Counted from the stretch's first letter, positions 16,369 to 25,049 are shown. The stretch: DNA of 31,664 bases from an uncultured bacterium (GCA_900548385.1 URKJ01000048.1:1-31664); one strand, 5' to 3'. The notes: generated from the sequence alone by a model not told the origin. Translations and numbers: made by a program.

Positions 16369-16581
16369 GGAAAATTTTTCCGAAAATCAATTTTTTTGTT
16401 TTTTTATCTGAAATTATAGGCTTCATGGACTCCGTTTCAGCGTAAATTTTTTGATATTCCGTTAAAAACAGAATGCTTTTTGATCGTTGTTTTATTTTTG
16501 GAGTTTTCTGCCGGAGAATGGCAAATACAATGTTTCTTTGCATGAATTGGCGGAATCCGAAAATAATTTAAGGAAAAGGGA
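16369..16581. other. AT-rich intergenic DNA without a recognised gene
   Basis: Between the lacI promoter and the AraC-like relic the sequence is rich in A and T runs. No open frame with a ribosome site and family resemblance was seen on either strand. The minus-strand frame at 16304-16543 crosses the lacI start and promoter and is probably chance. Confidence 0.4.
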
Positions 16582-16647
16582 TCATAGCTGTTGTGGATGT
16601 TTTTGCTGCCTGGCGCGGTATTCTCGCGGGGAGCAGCCGAAGTGACG
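16582..16647 (-). pseudogene. Possible vestige of an AraC family C-terminus
   Basis: On the minus strand the 21 codons to the TGA at 16582-16584 read HFGCSPREYRARQ followed by KHPQQL. The HFGCSPREYR segment is the standard end of AraC-family DNA-binding domains. Upstream codons do not continue into a recognisable helix-turn-helix and the sequence soon becomes AT-rich, so this would be a truncated remnant. The match is short and chance cannot be excluded. Confidence 0.4.
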
Positions 16648-16818
16648 GGAAGAGGAATTGGAGCATATCCCGGCTTTCCGGTTTTGTCAAGAAGGACAAT
16701 TCTTTTTCCCGTTTTTTTCGGGCAGAGTTCTTTTTTCCGTGTTTTCCCGTTTGCTTTTACTGGAACGGGAGTATATTTTAATAGCTTCAGTGACGAAGAT
16801 CATTCAGGATATATTGTT
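16648..16818. other. Leader region of the MFS gene with small inverted repeats
   Basis: CCCGTT (16746-16751) and AACGGG (16764-16769) form a six-bp inverted repeat with a 12-base loop. A frame in phase with the MFS gene is open back to 16591, but its translation is low-complexity and unlike transporters, and no good promoter could be chosen with confidence. Confidence 0.35.
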
Positions 16819-18042
16819 ATGAAGAAACACAGTATTGTTCCGGTTCCTCTGCATAATTCCGGGACCCGGATTGTTACGCTTTCCGCCGCTCATTTCATGG
16901 TGGACCTGCTGGGGGGAACTCTGCCCGGAGTTCTTCCGGTTGCGCTTCAATATTTTAAAATCAATCTCGGTCTGGGCGTCGTGATTCTGACCAGTATGAG
17001 CATCGGCTGCAACATGATGCAGATACCCGCGGCGATGCTTGACCGCAATCACCGCACGCCGCGTCTGTTGGCGCTCGGTCTGGCGATGGCGGGGATGATC
17101 GTTCTGCTTGCGGCAATGCCGGCGACGACTCCTTTTTTCCTGATCTGTCTGCTGATGCTGATCGTCGGAGCGGGAATTGCGATCGTGCATCCGCTGGGAT
17201 TGCGCGGAACTCAGCACATCAACGACATTGCTCCGAGCATTACGACACCCGCGTTCATGACCGCCGGTTTTCTCGGCAGTGCGATCGGACCGTGGATCAG
17301 TGCCGTGCTTCTGAGCCGGTTTGAGTTGAAAGGACTCTATTTTCTGCTGATTCCGGTGGTCGTGGTGATGATCGCTCTGCGTTTTTCCAATGTCAAACTG
17401 GCGGTCGACCAGGCGGTTCCGAAAAAGGTGGAACCCGCCGTGGCGGCGGAGGCGGAGCCGGAGGAGCGTTCGCCGTGGAGTTTCCGGTCGCTGATGATAA
17501 TCGGAATGCTGTTGAATACGGGGACAATTACCGTGCAGAATCTGCTGCCGCTGCAGCTGGTGCGTCAGGGGTTGGAGCTCTCTTTCGGCGGTTTGAGCGC
17601 AATGCTGTTCGGAGCGGGATCGGCGATTGGGTCGCTGTCGCTGGGGGTGCTGATCCGCAAACGTTCGCCGCTTCCGTTCATTTTCGGCGGACTCGCACTT
17701 GGAATTCCGGTCCTCTGCACATATTTGCTTTTTTCCCGGTATAAGCTGTCCTGTATTCTGATTTTTTTCGCCGGAATGCTTGCCAGTTCCTGTTTCCCGA
17801 TTCTTGTGGCGATGGCGCGCAATGCGGAAGGACGGTTTGCTCTGAGCACGCGCATGGCGCTGATTGTCGGCGGGACCTGGGGATTTGCCGGGATCATGCT
17901 TCTGCCGATCGGACAGTTCGCGCACCGGATCGGGCTTGCGCCTGTCATGCATCTTTCCTGGATTTTCTATCTGGTCACGCTTGTCGTGGCGGTTCTTACG
18001 GTTCGCCGTCGCGGTTCGTCGCGTAAAAACGGCGGCTGTTGA
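16819..18042 (+). CDS. MFS transporter, fosmidomycin-resistance (FSR) type
   Basis: From ATG 16819 (AGGA nine bases upstream) the product has 407 residues and about twelve hydrophobic segments, the usual length for this group. The first helix, LSAAHFMVDLLGGTLPGVLPVAL, resembles the opening of FSR-type exporters, which begin with an AHF(x)VD...LP motif. A charged loop around residue 200 (AVDQAVPKKVEPAVAAEAEPEERS) separates the two six-helix halves. It is probably a proton-coupled inner-membrane exporter; substrate unknown. It lies upstream of proC in the same direction with a 93-bp gap that contains a separate promoter, so the two need not be co-regulated. A longer frame back to 16591 is rejected as an N-terminal artefact. 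Confidence 0.82.
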   Translation: MKKHSIVPVPLHNSGTRIVTLSAAHFMVDLLGGTLPGVLPVALQYFKINLGLGVVILTSMSIGCNMMQIPAAMLDRNHRTPRLLALGLAMAGMIVLLAAMPATTPFFLICLLMLIVGAGIAIVHPLGLRGTQHINDIAPSITTPAFMTAGFLGSAIGPWISAVLLSRFELKGLYFLLIPVVVVMIALRFSNVKLAVDQAVPKKVEPAVAAEAEPEERSPWSFRSLMIIGMLLNTGTITVQNLLPLQLVRQGLELSFGGLSAMLFGAGSAIGSLSLGVLIRKRSPLPFIFGGLALGIPVLCTYLLFSRYKLSCILIFFAGMLASSCFPILVAMARNAEGRFALSTRMALIVGGTWGFAGIMLLPIGQFAHRIGLAPVMHLSWIFYLVTLVVAVLTVRRRGSSRKNGGC

Positions 18043-18087
18043 AATTTTTCAAATCTGCCGTTTCCTGCTTTTTTTTTCCGCGGATGA

Positions 18088-18096
18088 TGCTATATT
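18088..18096 (+). promoter_or_regulatory. Extended -10 promoter of the proC operon
   Basis: TGC followed by TATATT (18091-18096) gives an extended -10 element. No good -35 box is seen, which extended -10 promoters can do without. The start site would be about 30 bp ahead of the proC ATG. Confidence 0.45.
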
Positions 18097-18135
18097 GTCC
18101 AAACGAAATTGATTTGAAAGCAAGGAGAAGAGCTT

Positions 18136-18942
18136 ATGCGTGGTATTTGTTTCATCGGAGCCGGAAAGATGGCGACGGCGATTGCCGGGGGAATGGTCCG
18201 GAAAAATATCAAGACCGAAATTCATACGTTTGATCCGTTCGCGGCAGCTGCGGAACAATTCTGCAAACTCACGGGCGGAACCGCGCATCCGTCTCCCGTG
18301 GCGGCGCTGGAACACGCGGATGTTATCCTGCTTGCCGTCAAACCGCAGTATCTGACGGAGGCGGTTGCCGCGTTCCGGGAGGCGATCGGGGAGCGGCTTG
18401 TGATCTCCATCGTCGCCGGAGCCACGATTGCTTCGCTGGAGGCGCTGACCGGAACAAGACGCATTGTCCGGGTGATGCCCAATACTCCGGCGTTGGTCGG
18501 GGAAGGCATGAGCTGCATTGCCGCCTCGGAGGCTGTTCCGGAAACGGATCTTGCCGAGACGGAAACGCTTCTTTCCGCAGTCGGACTCTGCCGCCGGGTT
18601 TCGGAAAAGCAGCTGGATGCCGTTACCGGACTGAGCGGGAGCGGTCCCGCCTTTGTTCTTGAATTTATTCAGGCGCTTGCGGACGGCGGCGTTTATGCGG
18701 GGCTTCCGCGGGCGACGGCGATCGAGCTTGCCGTTCAGACCGTTCTCGGTTCCGCAAAGATGGCGCGGGATGCCAAAACTCCGATCGGGGAGTTGCGGGA
18801 TGCGGTGATCTCGCCTGCCGGGACAACGTCCCGCGGAGTGATGGAGCTTGCAAAAGGCGCGTTTTCCGCAACGGTCGCGCAGGCGGTTGCGGCAGCTGCG
18901 GACCGGTCCGCCGAGCTTGGCGCTCTTTCTGCGGAAAAGTAA
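18136..18942 (+). CDS. proC: Pyrroline-5-carboxylate reductase
   Basis: The 268-residue enzyme makes L-proline from pyrroline-5-carboxylate with NAD(P)H in the cytoplasm. It begins with the Rossmann motif GICFIGAGKMATAIAGG, continues with LLAVKPQYL and RVMPNTPALVGEGMS, and ends with the family signature in SGSGPAFVLEFIQALADGG and the AVISPAGTTSRGV segment. Length is normal. AAGGAG lies eight bases upstream of the ATG. It is the first gene of a tight group with a LolC/E-like permease, a LolD-like ATPase and an acetyltransferase (12-bp gap, then overlaps), so it is probably co-transcribed with them although functionally unrelated. Confidence 0.96.
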   Translation: MRGICFIGAGKMATAIAGGMVRKNIKTEIHTFDPFAAAAEQFCKLTGGTAHPSPVAALEHADVILLAVKPQYLTEAVAAFREAIGERLVISIVAGATIASLEALTGTRRIVRVMPNTPALVGEGMSCIAASEAVPETDLAETETLLSAVGLCRRVSEKQLDAVTGLSGSGPAFVLEFIQALADGGVYAGLPRATAIELAVQTVLGSAKMARDAKTPIGELRDAVISPAGTTSRGVMELAKGAFSATVAQAVAAAADRSAELGALSAEK

Positions 18943-18954
18943 GGATTTCTGTTT

Positions 18955-20217
18955 ATGATGCATTATGCGGATCTGTTTCTCGCATGGAAATATTTCAAGC
19001 CGAAACGCAGTGCGGTTTCGGTCATTACGCTGATCTCCGTGATCGGAGTTGCGCTCGGAGTGGGCGTGCTGATCGTGGTGCTTGCGGTGATGACCGGATT
19101 TTCCGACAAGATGAAGGAAAAACTGCTTGACACTTCGTCCCATGCGCAGGTTTATCCGGGGCGCGGCGGCTATATGTCCAGTCCGGAGATCGTTGTGGAT
19201 GCCGTCCGGAAAAACGGCGGTTCGGCTCTTCCGGTTGTGGCGTCGCCGGTTCTGTTGCAGCGGGGGGAACGGTTTGTGCCGAAGCAGCTGATTGCATTCG
19301 AGCCGGAGGGCGGAGTGGATCAGCTGAAAGTCGAAGATGTTGTGGACAGCGGCAAATTCTCGCTGGAGCGCGGCGAAGTGATGATCAGCTATCTGACCGC
19401 CCGCGATCTCGGCATCCAGCCGGGCGACAAACTTCTGCTGCACTCGCCGTCCCGCCTTGCCGGATTGGTCAGGCGGGACAAAGACGGCAAGATCCAGCTC
19501 AGCGACAAAACGTATCTGCCGGGGGAATTCGTGGTTTCCGGCACGTTCGCATTCGGGAAATATGATTTCGACCGCGACATCATTTTCCTCAATCTGGAGG
19601 ATGCCGACGAGTTGTTCGGTCTTCCCCTCGGAGCGGCGACGGGTGTTTATGTCTGGACGAAAGATCCGTTTCACATGGATCCGTTCCTGCAATCCCTGAA
19701 AGAGGATCTGCCGTTTCATCAGGTTTATTCCTGGCAGGAGCTGAACGGGCGTCTGCTGGGAGTCCTGAATGTGGAGAAGAACATGCAGTTCTTTCTGCTT
19801 GCGTTCATCGTTCTGGTGGCGGCGTTCAGCATCACAAACACCTTGATTACCACGGTGATTCAGAAAACGCGTGAGATCGGAGTCCTGAAGTCGATGGGGG
19901 CATCTTCCGGTACCGTGATGCGGATTTTTATTCTTCAGGGATTTTTCGTGGGTCTGATCGGCACGGTCTGCGGGATCGGGCTGGGAGTTCTGGTGGTGAC
20001 ATACCGTATGGCGATTCTTCATGCGCTCCGCTTTGTTACCGGACAGGAAATCTTCCCGAAAGAATTTTATGTGTTCAGCGAGCTTCCGGCGCACATTGTG
20101 GTGAGCGATGTATGCTGGATCGCTGCGATTTCCATTCTGCTTTGCACGTTCGGCGGTGTGGTGCCGGCGTTCCGTGCGGCAAAACTTGATCCCGCGGGGG
20201 CTTTGCGCTATGAATAA
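18955..20217 (+). CDS. LolC/LolE family lipoprotein-releasing ABC transporter permease
   Basis: The 420-residue membrane protein has the FtsX/MacB layout: one helix near residues 20-48 (SVITLISVIGVALGVGVLIV), a large periplasmic domain of about 220 residues, then three C-terminal helices (FFLLAFIVLVAAFSITNTLI, ILQGFFVGLIGTVCGIGLG, and CWIAAISILLCTFGGVVPAF). REIGVLKSMGAS is the conserved cytoplasmic coupling motif. With the ATPase encoded by the next gene it should form the inner-membrane complex that releases lipoproteins for outer-membrane transfer, which fits a diderm cell. A single permease gene suggests a homodimeric LolF-like arrangement. AAGGA precedes the first of two adjacent ATGs. 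Confidence 0.9.
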   Translation: MMHYADLFLAWKYFKPKRSAVSVITLISVIGVALGVGVLIVVLAVMTGFSDKMKEKLLDTSSHAQVYPGRGGYMSSPEIVVDAVRKNGGSALPVVASPVLLQRGERFVPKQLIAFEPEGGVDQLKVEDVVDSGKFSLERGEVMISYLTARDLGIQPGDKLLLHSPSRLAGLVRRDKDGKIQLSDKTYLPGEFVVSGTFAFGKYDFDRDIIFLNLEDADELFGLPLGAATGVYVWTKDPFHMDPFLQSLKEDLPFHQVYSWQELNGRLLGVLNVEKNMQFFLLAFIVLVAAFSITNTLITTVIQKTREIGVLKSMGASSGTVMRIFILQGFFVGLIGTVCGIGLGVLVVTYRMAILHALRFVTGQEIFPKEFYVFSELPAHIVVSDVCWIAAISILLCTFGGVVPAFRAAKLDPAGALRYE

Positions 20218-20908
20218 TGAACTTTTTATTGCCGGAGAACCGTTCCTTTCCGTTCAGATGGTGACAAAATCCTTTCAGATCGCATCGACCCGGATCGAAG
20301 TCCTGAAAGGCGTTTCGTTTTCCGCCCGGCGCGGAGAGTGGCTGGCTCTGATCGGTGCTTCCGGAAGCGGAAAAACAACGTTGCTGGACATTATCGGCAC
20401 GATCTCCCGTCCCGATACCGGACGCGTTCTGATCGACGGAACGGATACGACCGCCATGTCGTCCCGTCAGAGTGTGGCGTTCCGGCGGAAGAAGATCGGT
20501 TTTGTGTTTCAGTCTTATCACATGCTTCCCGAATTGACGATTCTGGAGAATGCCGCGCTTCCGGGGATGCTCGACGGTCGTCCGGCCCGCGCCTGCCGCG
20601 AACGGGCGAAGCAGCTGTTGGAGCAGGTCGGGCTTTCCCACCGGATCGCACACCGTCCGAATGAACTTTCCGGCGGCGAGCAGCAGCGGGCGGCGATTGC
20701 CAGAGCCCTGCTGAATGAACCGGAACTTCTGCTTGCCGATGAACCCACCGGCAATCTCGATTCGGTTACGGGAAAGGGGATTCTGGATATTTTCCGTTCC
20801 ATCCATACGGAGAGAAAAACCTCCATCGTAATGGTGACGCACGACCGTTCCGTTGCCGCTCTTGCCGACCGCGTTCTTGAGCTCCGCGACGGGAGCTTTT
20901 ATGTGTGA
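20210..20908 (+). CDS. lolD: LolD-type ABC transporter ATP-binding protein
   Basis: The ATG at 20210 overlaps the permease stop by eight bases, which indicates translational coupling; an upstream in-frame ATG at 20108 lies deep inside the permease gene and is unlikely. The 232-residue product shows Walker A GASGSGKTT, the Q-loop in IGFVFQSYHMLPELTILENA, the signature LSGGEQQRAAIARAL, Walker B LLLADEPTGNLDS and the switch His in MVTHD. Strongest resemblance is to LolD/MacB-type ATPases, and the neighbouring LolC/E-like permease makes LolD the best reading. It ends with an eight-base overlap into the next gene. Confidence 0.9.
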   Translation: MNNELFIAGEPFLSVQMVTKSFQIASTRIEVLKGVSFSARRGEWLALIGASGSGKTTLLDIIGTISRPDTGRVLIDGTDTTAMSSRQSVAFRRKKIGFVFQSYHMLPELTILENAALPGMLDGRPARACRERAKQLLEQVGLSHRIAHRPNELSGGEQQRAAIARALLNEPELLLADEPTGNLDSVTGKGILDIFRSIHTERKTSIVMVTHDRSVAALADRVLELRDGSFYV

Positions 20909-21386
20909 ACCGAAGAGCGTTCCGATTCCGCCGGAAGAGCGTTCGCCGGAGCTTTTGAAAGAGCTTTGCGGGCTTTGGGAGGCATCGGTGCGCGCGTCGC
21001 ATTTCTTCCTGACGGATTCACAGATCGCGGAGCTGCGTCCTTTTGTAAGAACGGGTTTGCAGACGATCGAATCTTTGGAAGTTCTCAAAGTTGACGGCGG
21101 TGCCGCCGGATTCATGGGAATTGAGAACCGGAAACTGGAGATGCTGTTTCTTGCTCCGCAGTTTTTCAAGCGCGGTTTCGGCCGCCGGCTGATGAGGACC
21201 GCTCTGGAAAAATTCGGAATCCAGGCGGTCGACGTCAATGAACAGAATCCGGCCGCTCTGCGGTTCTATCTCCGTTCCGGATTTGAGATTGCCGGACGTT
21301 CCCCGCTGGACGGGCAGGGCAATCCGTTTCCGATCCTGCATCTGAAGTTGAAGCCGGAAGAGCGGGAACCGCATACCGGATATTAA
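20901..21386 (+). CDS. GNAT family N-acetyltransferase, YjaB-like
   Basis: From ATG 20901 (GGGAG five bases upstream, overlapping the ATPase stop by eight bases) the product has 161 residues. It follows the layout of Escherichia coli YjaB: LWEASVRASHFFLT near the N-terminus, LEMLFLAPQFFKRGFGRRLM as the acetyl-CoA-binding motif, VDVNEQNPAALRFYLRSGFEIAGRSPLDGQGNPFPILHL at the C-terminus. The acceptor is unknown. A longer start at 20853 would overlap the ATPase by 56 bases and has no ribosome site. It is the last gene of the proC group. Confidence 0.82.
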   Translation: MCEPKSVPIPPEERSPELLKELCGLWEASVRASHFFLTDSQIAELRPFVRTGLQTIESLEVLKVDGGAAGFMGIENRKLEMLFLAPQFFKRGFGRRLMRTALEKFGIQAVDVNEQNPAALRFYLRSGFEIAGRSPLDGQGNPFPILHLKLKPEEREPHTGY

Positions 21387-21405
21387 GTTTTTTCTGTTCT
21401 TATCC

Positions 21406-21498
21406 TCAAAACTGTGGAATTTTCCATCCCGTACAGGCTGCGCCGCGGAATGCCGACTCCGTTCCGTCGGTCAGTTCCATTTTTCCGGCGATTCCGTT
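21406..21498 (-). pseudogene. Relic of a second GH78 alpha-L-rhamnosidase 3' end
   Basis: The minus strand reads NGIAGKMELTDGTESAFRG and then AACTGWKIPQF and a stop, directly comparable to the end of the intact rhamnosidase (AGIPGKLIRPDGTESAFRG, TITTNWKG). Twenty-nine bases (21442-21470) are identical to 22840-22868, and similarity runs on without gaps to about 21496. A TGA precedes the segment, so nothing longer is translated. It lies just downstream of rhaA in the same orientation and suggests that a second rhamnosidase gene once followed rhaA and was deleted. Confidence 0.7.
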
Positions 21499-21550
21499 TC
21501 ACGTTTTTGAACCTGTTTCGGGACAATATGCTCCGGCGGTTTCCGGTCTG

Positions 21551-22807
21551 CTAACCGCGCAGGAACTGCACCTGCTTTTCGTAAGCATGGAGCCGGCTGA
21601 GAAGGGCTGTCGTGACCGGGACATCATGCTGTTCGCAGTAATAATCCCACACCGCATTCCACGGAAGGGTTTTTGCCTCCTCCTGAAGTGCGAGCCGTGC
21701 GGTGAAATCCCAGTGCTGTTCCGCTGCGGAAATTTCAGCAGCGGGTGTGAGAAAGCCGCAAAGGAGCGCTTTCCGCATATTATGCGTTCCGATGACCCAT
21801 GCGCCGACCCGGTTGATGGTGGCATCGAAATAGTCAAGCCCGATTTCGATCCGGTCCGTACCGCAGGCGGCGATTTCACGGCCGAGATTCAGCAGATCGT
21901 CGTTCAGCACGATCACATGGTCGCTGTCCCAGCGGACTCCGCGGCTGACGTGAAGCAGAATCCGTCCATTCTGAACCAGGATTGCGGAGAGTTTGTCGGC
22001 GACCGATTCGGTCGGGTGGAAGTGCCCCATGTCCAGGCAGACCGCTTTGCCGCGCCGGGCGGCATAGGTCAGATAGAAATCGTGCGAGCCCACGGTACAG
22101 CTTTCTGTCCCGATTCCGAACAGCTTCGATTCCACGGCGTCCAGTACGAGCGATTCATCGACAGGATCAGAGAAGATCTCATCAAGACTTTCGAGAAGGC
22201 GCCGCCGCGGGGCGATACGGTCTGCGGGAGTATCTTTGAATCCGTCCGGTGCCCAGAAATTGCAGACGGAACGGATGCCGGTCCGTCTGGCGAACTCCTC
22301 CGCGATTCTCCGGCAGGCTTTGCCGTGGCCGATCCAGAAAGCCCGGATTTCCGGGTCGGGATGCGACAGGGAAAGCCCGTGGTCCAGCTTCGGATGCGAA
22401 TAGAACGCCGGGGCGATGTCCAGCCCGGTTCCGCATGATGCCGCCCAGTCCGCCCAGCCGGAGAAGTTTTCAATGGTGAACGCATCGCGGTCGCGGCCGG
22501 GGATCATCCGATCAACCTCGTGTCCCTGAAGCACAACTTTGCAGGGACCGGGGATCATGGCAAGCGCTTCCTCCAAATCCCGCCGCAGTTCCTCCGCTGT
22601 TCGGGCACGTCCGGGATAATCGCCGGTGACCTGATAGCCGCCGGTCAGAGCGTGCCCGGTGTTTTCGAATCCGGTTACGTCGTCACCCTGCCATGCATGA
22701 ATTCCGATTGTGCAGGAATCCAGCCGCCGCAGCGCTTTTTTCACATCGACGCCATGTTCCGCATAGATGGAACATGCGTCTTCAAACATTCGTTCCGTTC
22801 TGTTCAT
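21551..22807 (-). CDS. rhaA: L-rhamnose isomerase
   Basis: The 418-residue protein matches RhaA in full length (the E. coli enzyme is about the same size). It converts L-rhamnose to L-rhamnulose with a divalent metal in the cytoplasm. Diagnostic segments are CTIGIHAWQGDDVTGFE near residue 32, GYQVTGDYPGRARTAEELR, the metal-site region ESKLFGIGTESCTVGSHDF and CLDMGHFHPTESVADKLSA, then LLHVSRGVRWDSDHV and LDYFDATINRVGAWVIGTHN. It starts five bases after the GH78 stop, its ribosome site lying inside the end of that gene, so the two form an operon that frees and then isomerises rhamnose. Rhamnulokinase and aldolase genes are not in the window. Confidence 0.96.
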   Translation of the reverse strand: MNRTERMFEDACSIYAEHGVDVKKALRRLDSCTIGIHAWQGDDVTGFENTGHALTGGYQVTGDYPGRARTAEELRRDLEEALAMIPGPCKVVLQGHEVDRMIPGRDRDAFTIENFSGWADWAASCGTGLDIAPAFYSHPKLDHGLSLSHPDPEIRAFWIGHGKACRRIAEEFARRTGIRSVCNFWAPDGFKDTPADRIAPRRRLLESLDEIFSDPVDESLVLDAVESKLFGIGTESCTVGSHDFYLTYAARRGKAVCLDMGHFHPTESVADKLSAILVQNGRILLHVSRGVRWDSDHVIVLNDDLLNLGREIAACGTDRIEIGLDYFDATINRVGAWVIGTHNMRKALLCGFLTPAAEISAAEQHWDFTARLALQEEAKTLPWNAVWDYYCEQHDVPVTTALLSRLHAYEKQVQFLRG

Positions 22808-22812
22808 CGTCC

Positions 22813-25008
22813 TTATCCTTTCCAGTTGGTGGTGATTGTGCCGCGGAATGCCGACTCCGTTCCGTCGGGGCGTATCAGTTTTCCGGGAATCCCGGCGGGA
22901 ATCCGGGCGGAAAACAGGATGTTGTCTGCTTCCCGTTTCCAGTCAATGGAGATTCTGCCGTAAATGCTGTCGTACCATGCGCTCATGGAGTTCAGAGACG
23001 CGATCGCGCGCGGTTTCAGAACCACCTCGCAAAAACCGGGACGGCGGAAGTCCGGTTCGAGTCCGGCGGCGTACTGCATCATCCAGGCGGAGAGATCGCC
23101 GAACATGATGTGATCGTGCGAACATTTACCGGCGAAATCCTCCAGCAGAGTTGTTTCCCCGCTGCGGACCCAGTTGCACCAACCGGGAAAATGCTCCTGG
23201 GTGAAGATGCGGAATGCCGATTCCGCATACCCGTGTTCCGCCAGAACGCGCGGGACGAATTTCGCTCCGACGATGCCGAAGTCGGCGATATAGCGGTCTT
23301 CGCACACTTTCCGGTTCAGCAGGGCGGCGGTGAGTTCCGCCTCCGTTCCGGTGCAGAGTCCGAATCCGGCGGCGACAGCCAGTGCGGTTTTTTCGTCGTT
23401 TGCATACGAGCCGTTTCCGTTGGAGAAAGCGCGGCGGAACGCTTCGGCAACCCGGACGGATTTTTCCGCGTACCGTTTGGCGTCGTCCGGAAATCCGAAC
23501 AGAGCGGCGGCTTCGGCAAGAATCTTCAAATTGTGGAAGAGCCATCCGGTCATGGGCAGTTCCGGGGCGACCGCGCGGGATCTGTCGTAATGCTGCCAGT
23601 CGCCGAGCCCGAAACGGAGGATGTTGTCTTTCGCAAGGCTTCCGGCGAATTCCACGCTGCGTTTGAAGGCATTGTAATTTTCCCGCATGACGGAACTGTC
23701 GCCGCGGTAAATGTAGATACTGCGCGGGATTCCGAACAGAGCGGCGTCGAACAGCGTTCCGCTGCCCCAGTTGTATCCCCAGCCGGACGACGGGGCGATG
23801 CCGGGGAGCTGTCCGTTCGGGCGCTGGCAGTCGCGCAGGGTTCCGAGCCATTCACGGTAGGCTTCGGTAAGGTCGAAATGAAAGAGTCCGGTGTCGGAAG
23901 CCAGCTGGGTGTCGTTGGTCCAGCCGTTTTTTTCCCGGTGCGGACAGTCGGTCGGAATGCCGACGAAGTTGTTGAGGAACGACCAGCGGGTGCAGGATTC
24001 AAGCGCGTTCATGTCGGGATTCGAGCAGGTGAACCCGCCGGTTTCGGTCAAATCGCTGTGGATCGCCTGTGCGGTCAGGGAAAGAATTTCCGCATCACCG
24101 GAAATTTCCACGGTTGCATACCGGAACCCGTGATAGGTGAAGCGGGAGTGCCAGGTTTCCGTGCCGTCTCCTTTCAGCGTATAGCGTTCCGTCTGGAATT
24201 CTCCGCTGCGGACAAATCGGGCAATGTCGTTCAGATGCAGGGAGCCGTCGGCATTGAGTACGTCTCCGTACTGGATTCTGACGGAACTTCCGCGGGTTCC
24301 CCGGACGGCGAGTTCCGCCCGCCCGGCGATATTCTGCCCGGCATCCCAGGTGCCGGATTCCAGACGGCGCATCGGGAACAGGGCTTTGACGCGACAGGGT
24401 GGAGCCGTCTGTTCGAACAGTTCTCCGCCGGGACCGGGAACGATGACAGCGGAGCGCCAGGCGGAATCGTCGAAGCCGTTGCGGTCCCAGCCGGGCTGTT
24501 CGAGCCGGGCGTCGTAATATTCCCCGTTGCGGAAACCGTCGAATGTGATTGGGCCGTCGAGAGAAACTTTCCAGGTGTCGTCGCTTGTCAGAATGGTCTG
24601 TTCTTCGCAGGTGAGTTCGAGCAGGAGTTTCGGGTAGTCGCGCCAGACCGCCTTGTCGAAATGCCATACTTCCTCCGTGTGGCAGTTGTACAGCCCGTTG
24701 CCGAGAATGACGCCGAGAGTATTGCGTCCGTCGGCAAGGAGATTGGTGAGGTCGTATACGAGATATGCGGCATGGACGTCATAGTTCGTCGGAGCGGGGG
24801 CCAGTTCGCAGTTCCCGACCTTGTTTCCGTTGAGCCGGACTTCGTGGTATCCGAGTCCGCAAAGGTACAGTTTGTATGTTTTTCCCCGCTGGATTTCAAA
24901 TTCTCTGCGGAAATACGGCGCGGGAAAGATCCTGTGACTCCAGTCTGTCAGAGTTTCTCCGAATGAGATCCAGAATCCGTTCCATATCCTTGTGTCTGAA
25001 AATGACAT
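22813..25008 (-). CDS. GH78 alpha-L-rhamnosidase, intracellular
   Basis: The 731-residue enzyme lacks a signal peptide and should cleave terminal alpha-L-rhamnose from imported oligosaccharides or glycosides in the cytoplasm. N-terminal beta-sandwich domains (to about residue 320, with YDVHAAYLVYDLT and LGVILGNGLYN) precede an alpha/alpha-barrel. The catalytic region reads GIPTDCPHREKNGWTNDTQL, with Asp354, the presumed general acid Glu359 and Asp366; LPGIAPSSGWGYNWGSG and EDFAGKCSHDHIMFGDLSAWM are further barrel motifs. A C-terminal beta domain ends the protein. AGGAG lies six bases before the ATG. It is followed directly by rhaA and faces an AraC regulator whose candidate half-sites overlap its -35 region. 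Confidence 0.93.
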   Translation of the reverse strand: MSFSDTRIWNGFWISFGETLTDWSHRIFPAPYFRREFEIQRGKTYKLYLCGLGYHEVRLNGNKVGNCELAPAPTNYDVHAAYLVYDLTNLLADGRNTLGVILGNGLYNCHTEEVWHFDKAVWRDYPKLLLELTCEEQTILTSDDTWKVSLDGPITFDGFRNGEYYDARLEQPGWDRNGFDDSAWRSAVIVPGPGGELFEQTAPPCRVKALFPMRRLESGTWDAGQNIAGRAELAVRGTRGSSVRIQYGDVLNADGSLHLNDIARFVRSGEFQTERYTLKGDGTETWHSRFTYHGFRYATVEISGDAEILSLTAQAIHSDLTETGGFTCSNPDMNALESCTRWSFLNNFVGIPTDCPHREKNGWTNDTQLASDTGLFHFDLTEAYREWLGTLRDCQRPNGQLPGIAPSSGWGYNWGSGTLFDAALFGIPRSIYIYRGDSSVMRENYNAFKRSVEFAGSLAKDNILRFGLGDWQHYDRSRAVAPELPMTGWLFHNLKILAEAAALFGFPDDAKRYAEKSVRVAEAFRRAFSNGNGSYANDEKTALAVAAGFGLCTGTEAELTAALLNRKVCEDRYIADFGIVGAKFVPRVLAEHGYAESAFRIFTQEHFPGWCNWVRSGETTLLEDFAGKCSHDHIMFGDLSAWMMQYAAGLEPDFRRPGFCEVVLKPRAIASLNSMSAWYDSIYGRISIDWKREADNILFSARIPAGIPGKLIRPDGTESAFRGTITTNWKG

Positions 25009-25049
25009 AGCAGTCTCCTTTCCGGGATATTTTCCCTGTTTTCCGATGA

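Noticed and set aside
16304..16543. 79-codon minus-strand frame overlapping the lacI start
   Set aside because: It covers the lacI promoter and operator and has no ribosome site or family likeness.
16591..16818. In-frame N-terminal extension of the MFS transporter
   Set aside because: The added residues are Phe/Ser-rich and unlike FSR transporters, and overlap an AraC-like relic on the other strand; ATG 16819 with AGGA upstream is preferred.
16804..17952. 382-codon minus-strand open frame opposite the MFS transporter
   Set aside because: Arg/His/Gln-rich product typical of antisense reading of hydrophobic helices.
18049..20094. 681-codon minus-strand open frame opposite proC and the LolC/E-like permease
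   Set aside because: Its translation is rich in Arg, His and Gln without any family resemblance, and it lies exactly opposite two clear genes; it is a shadow of GC-rich coding sequence.
22693..24966. 757-codon plus-strand open frame opposite the GH78 gene
   Set aside because: The opposite strand is an unmistakable rhamnosidase with catalytic motifs; this frame shows no domain or ribosome site.
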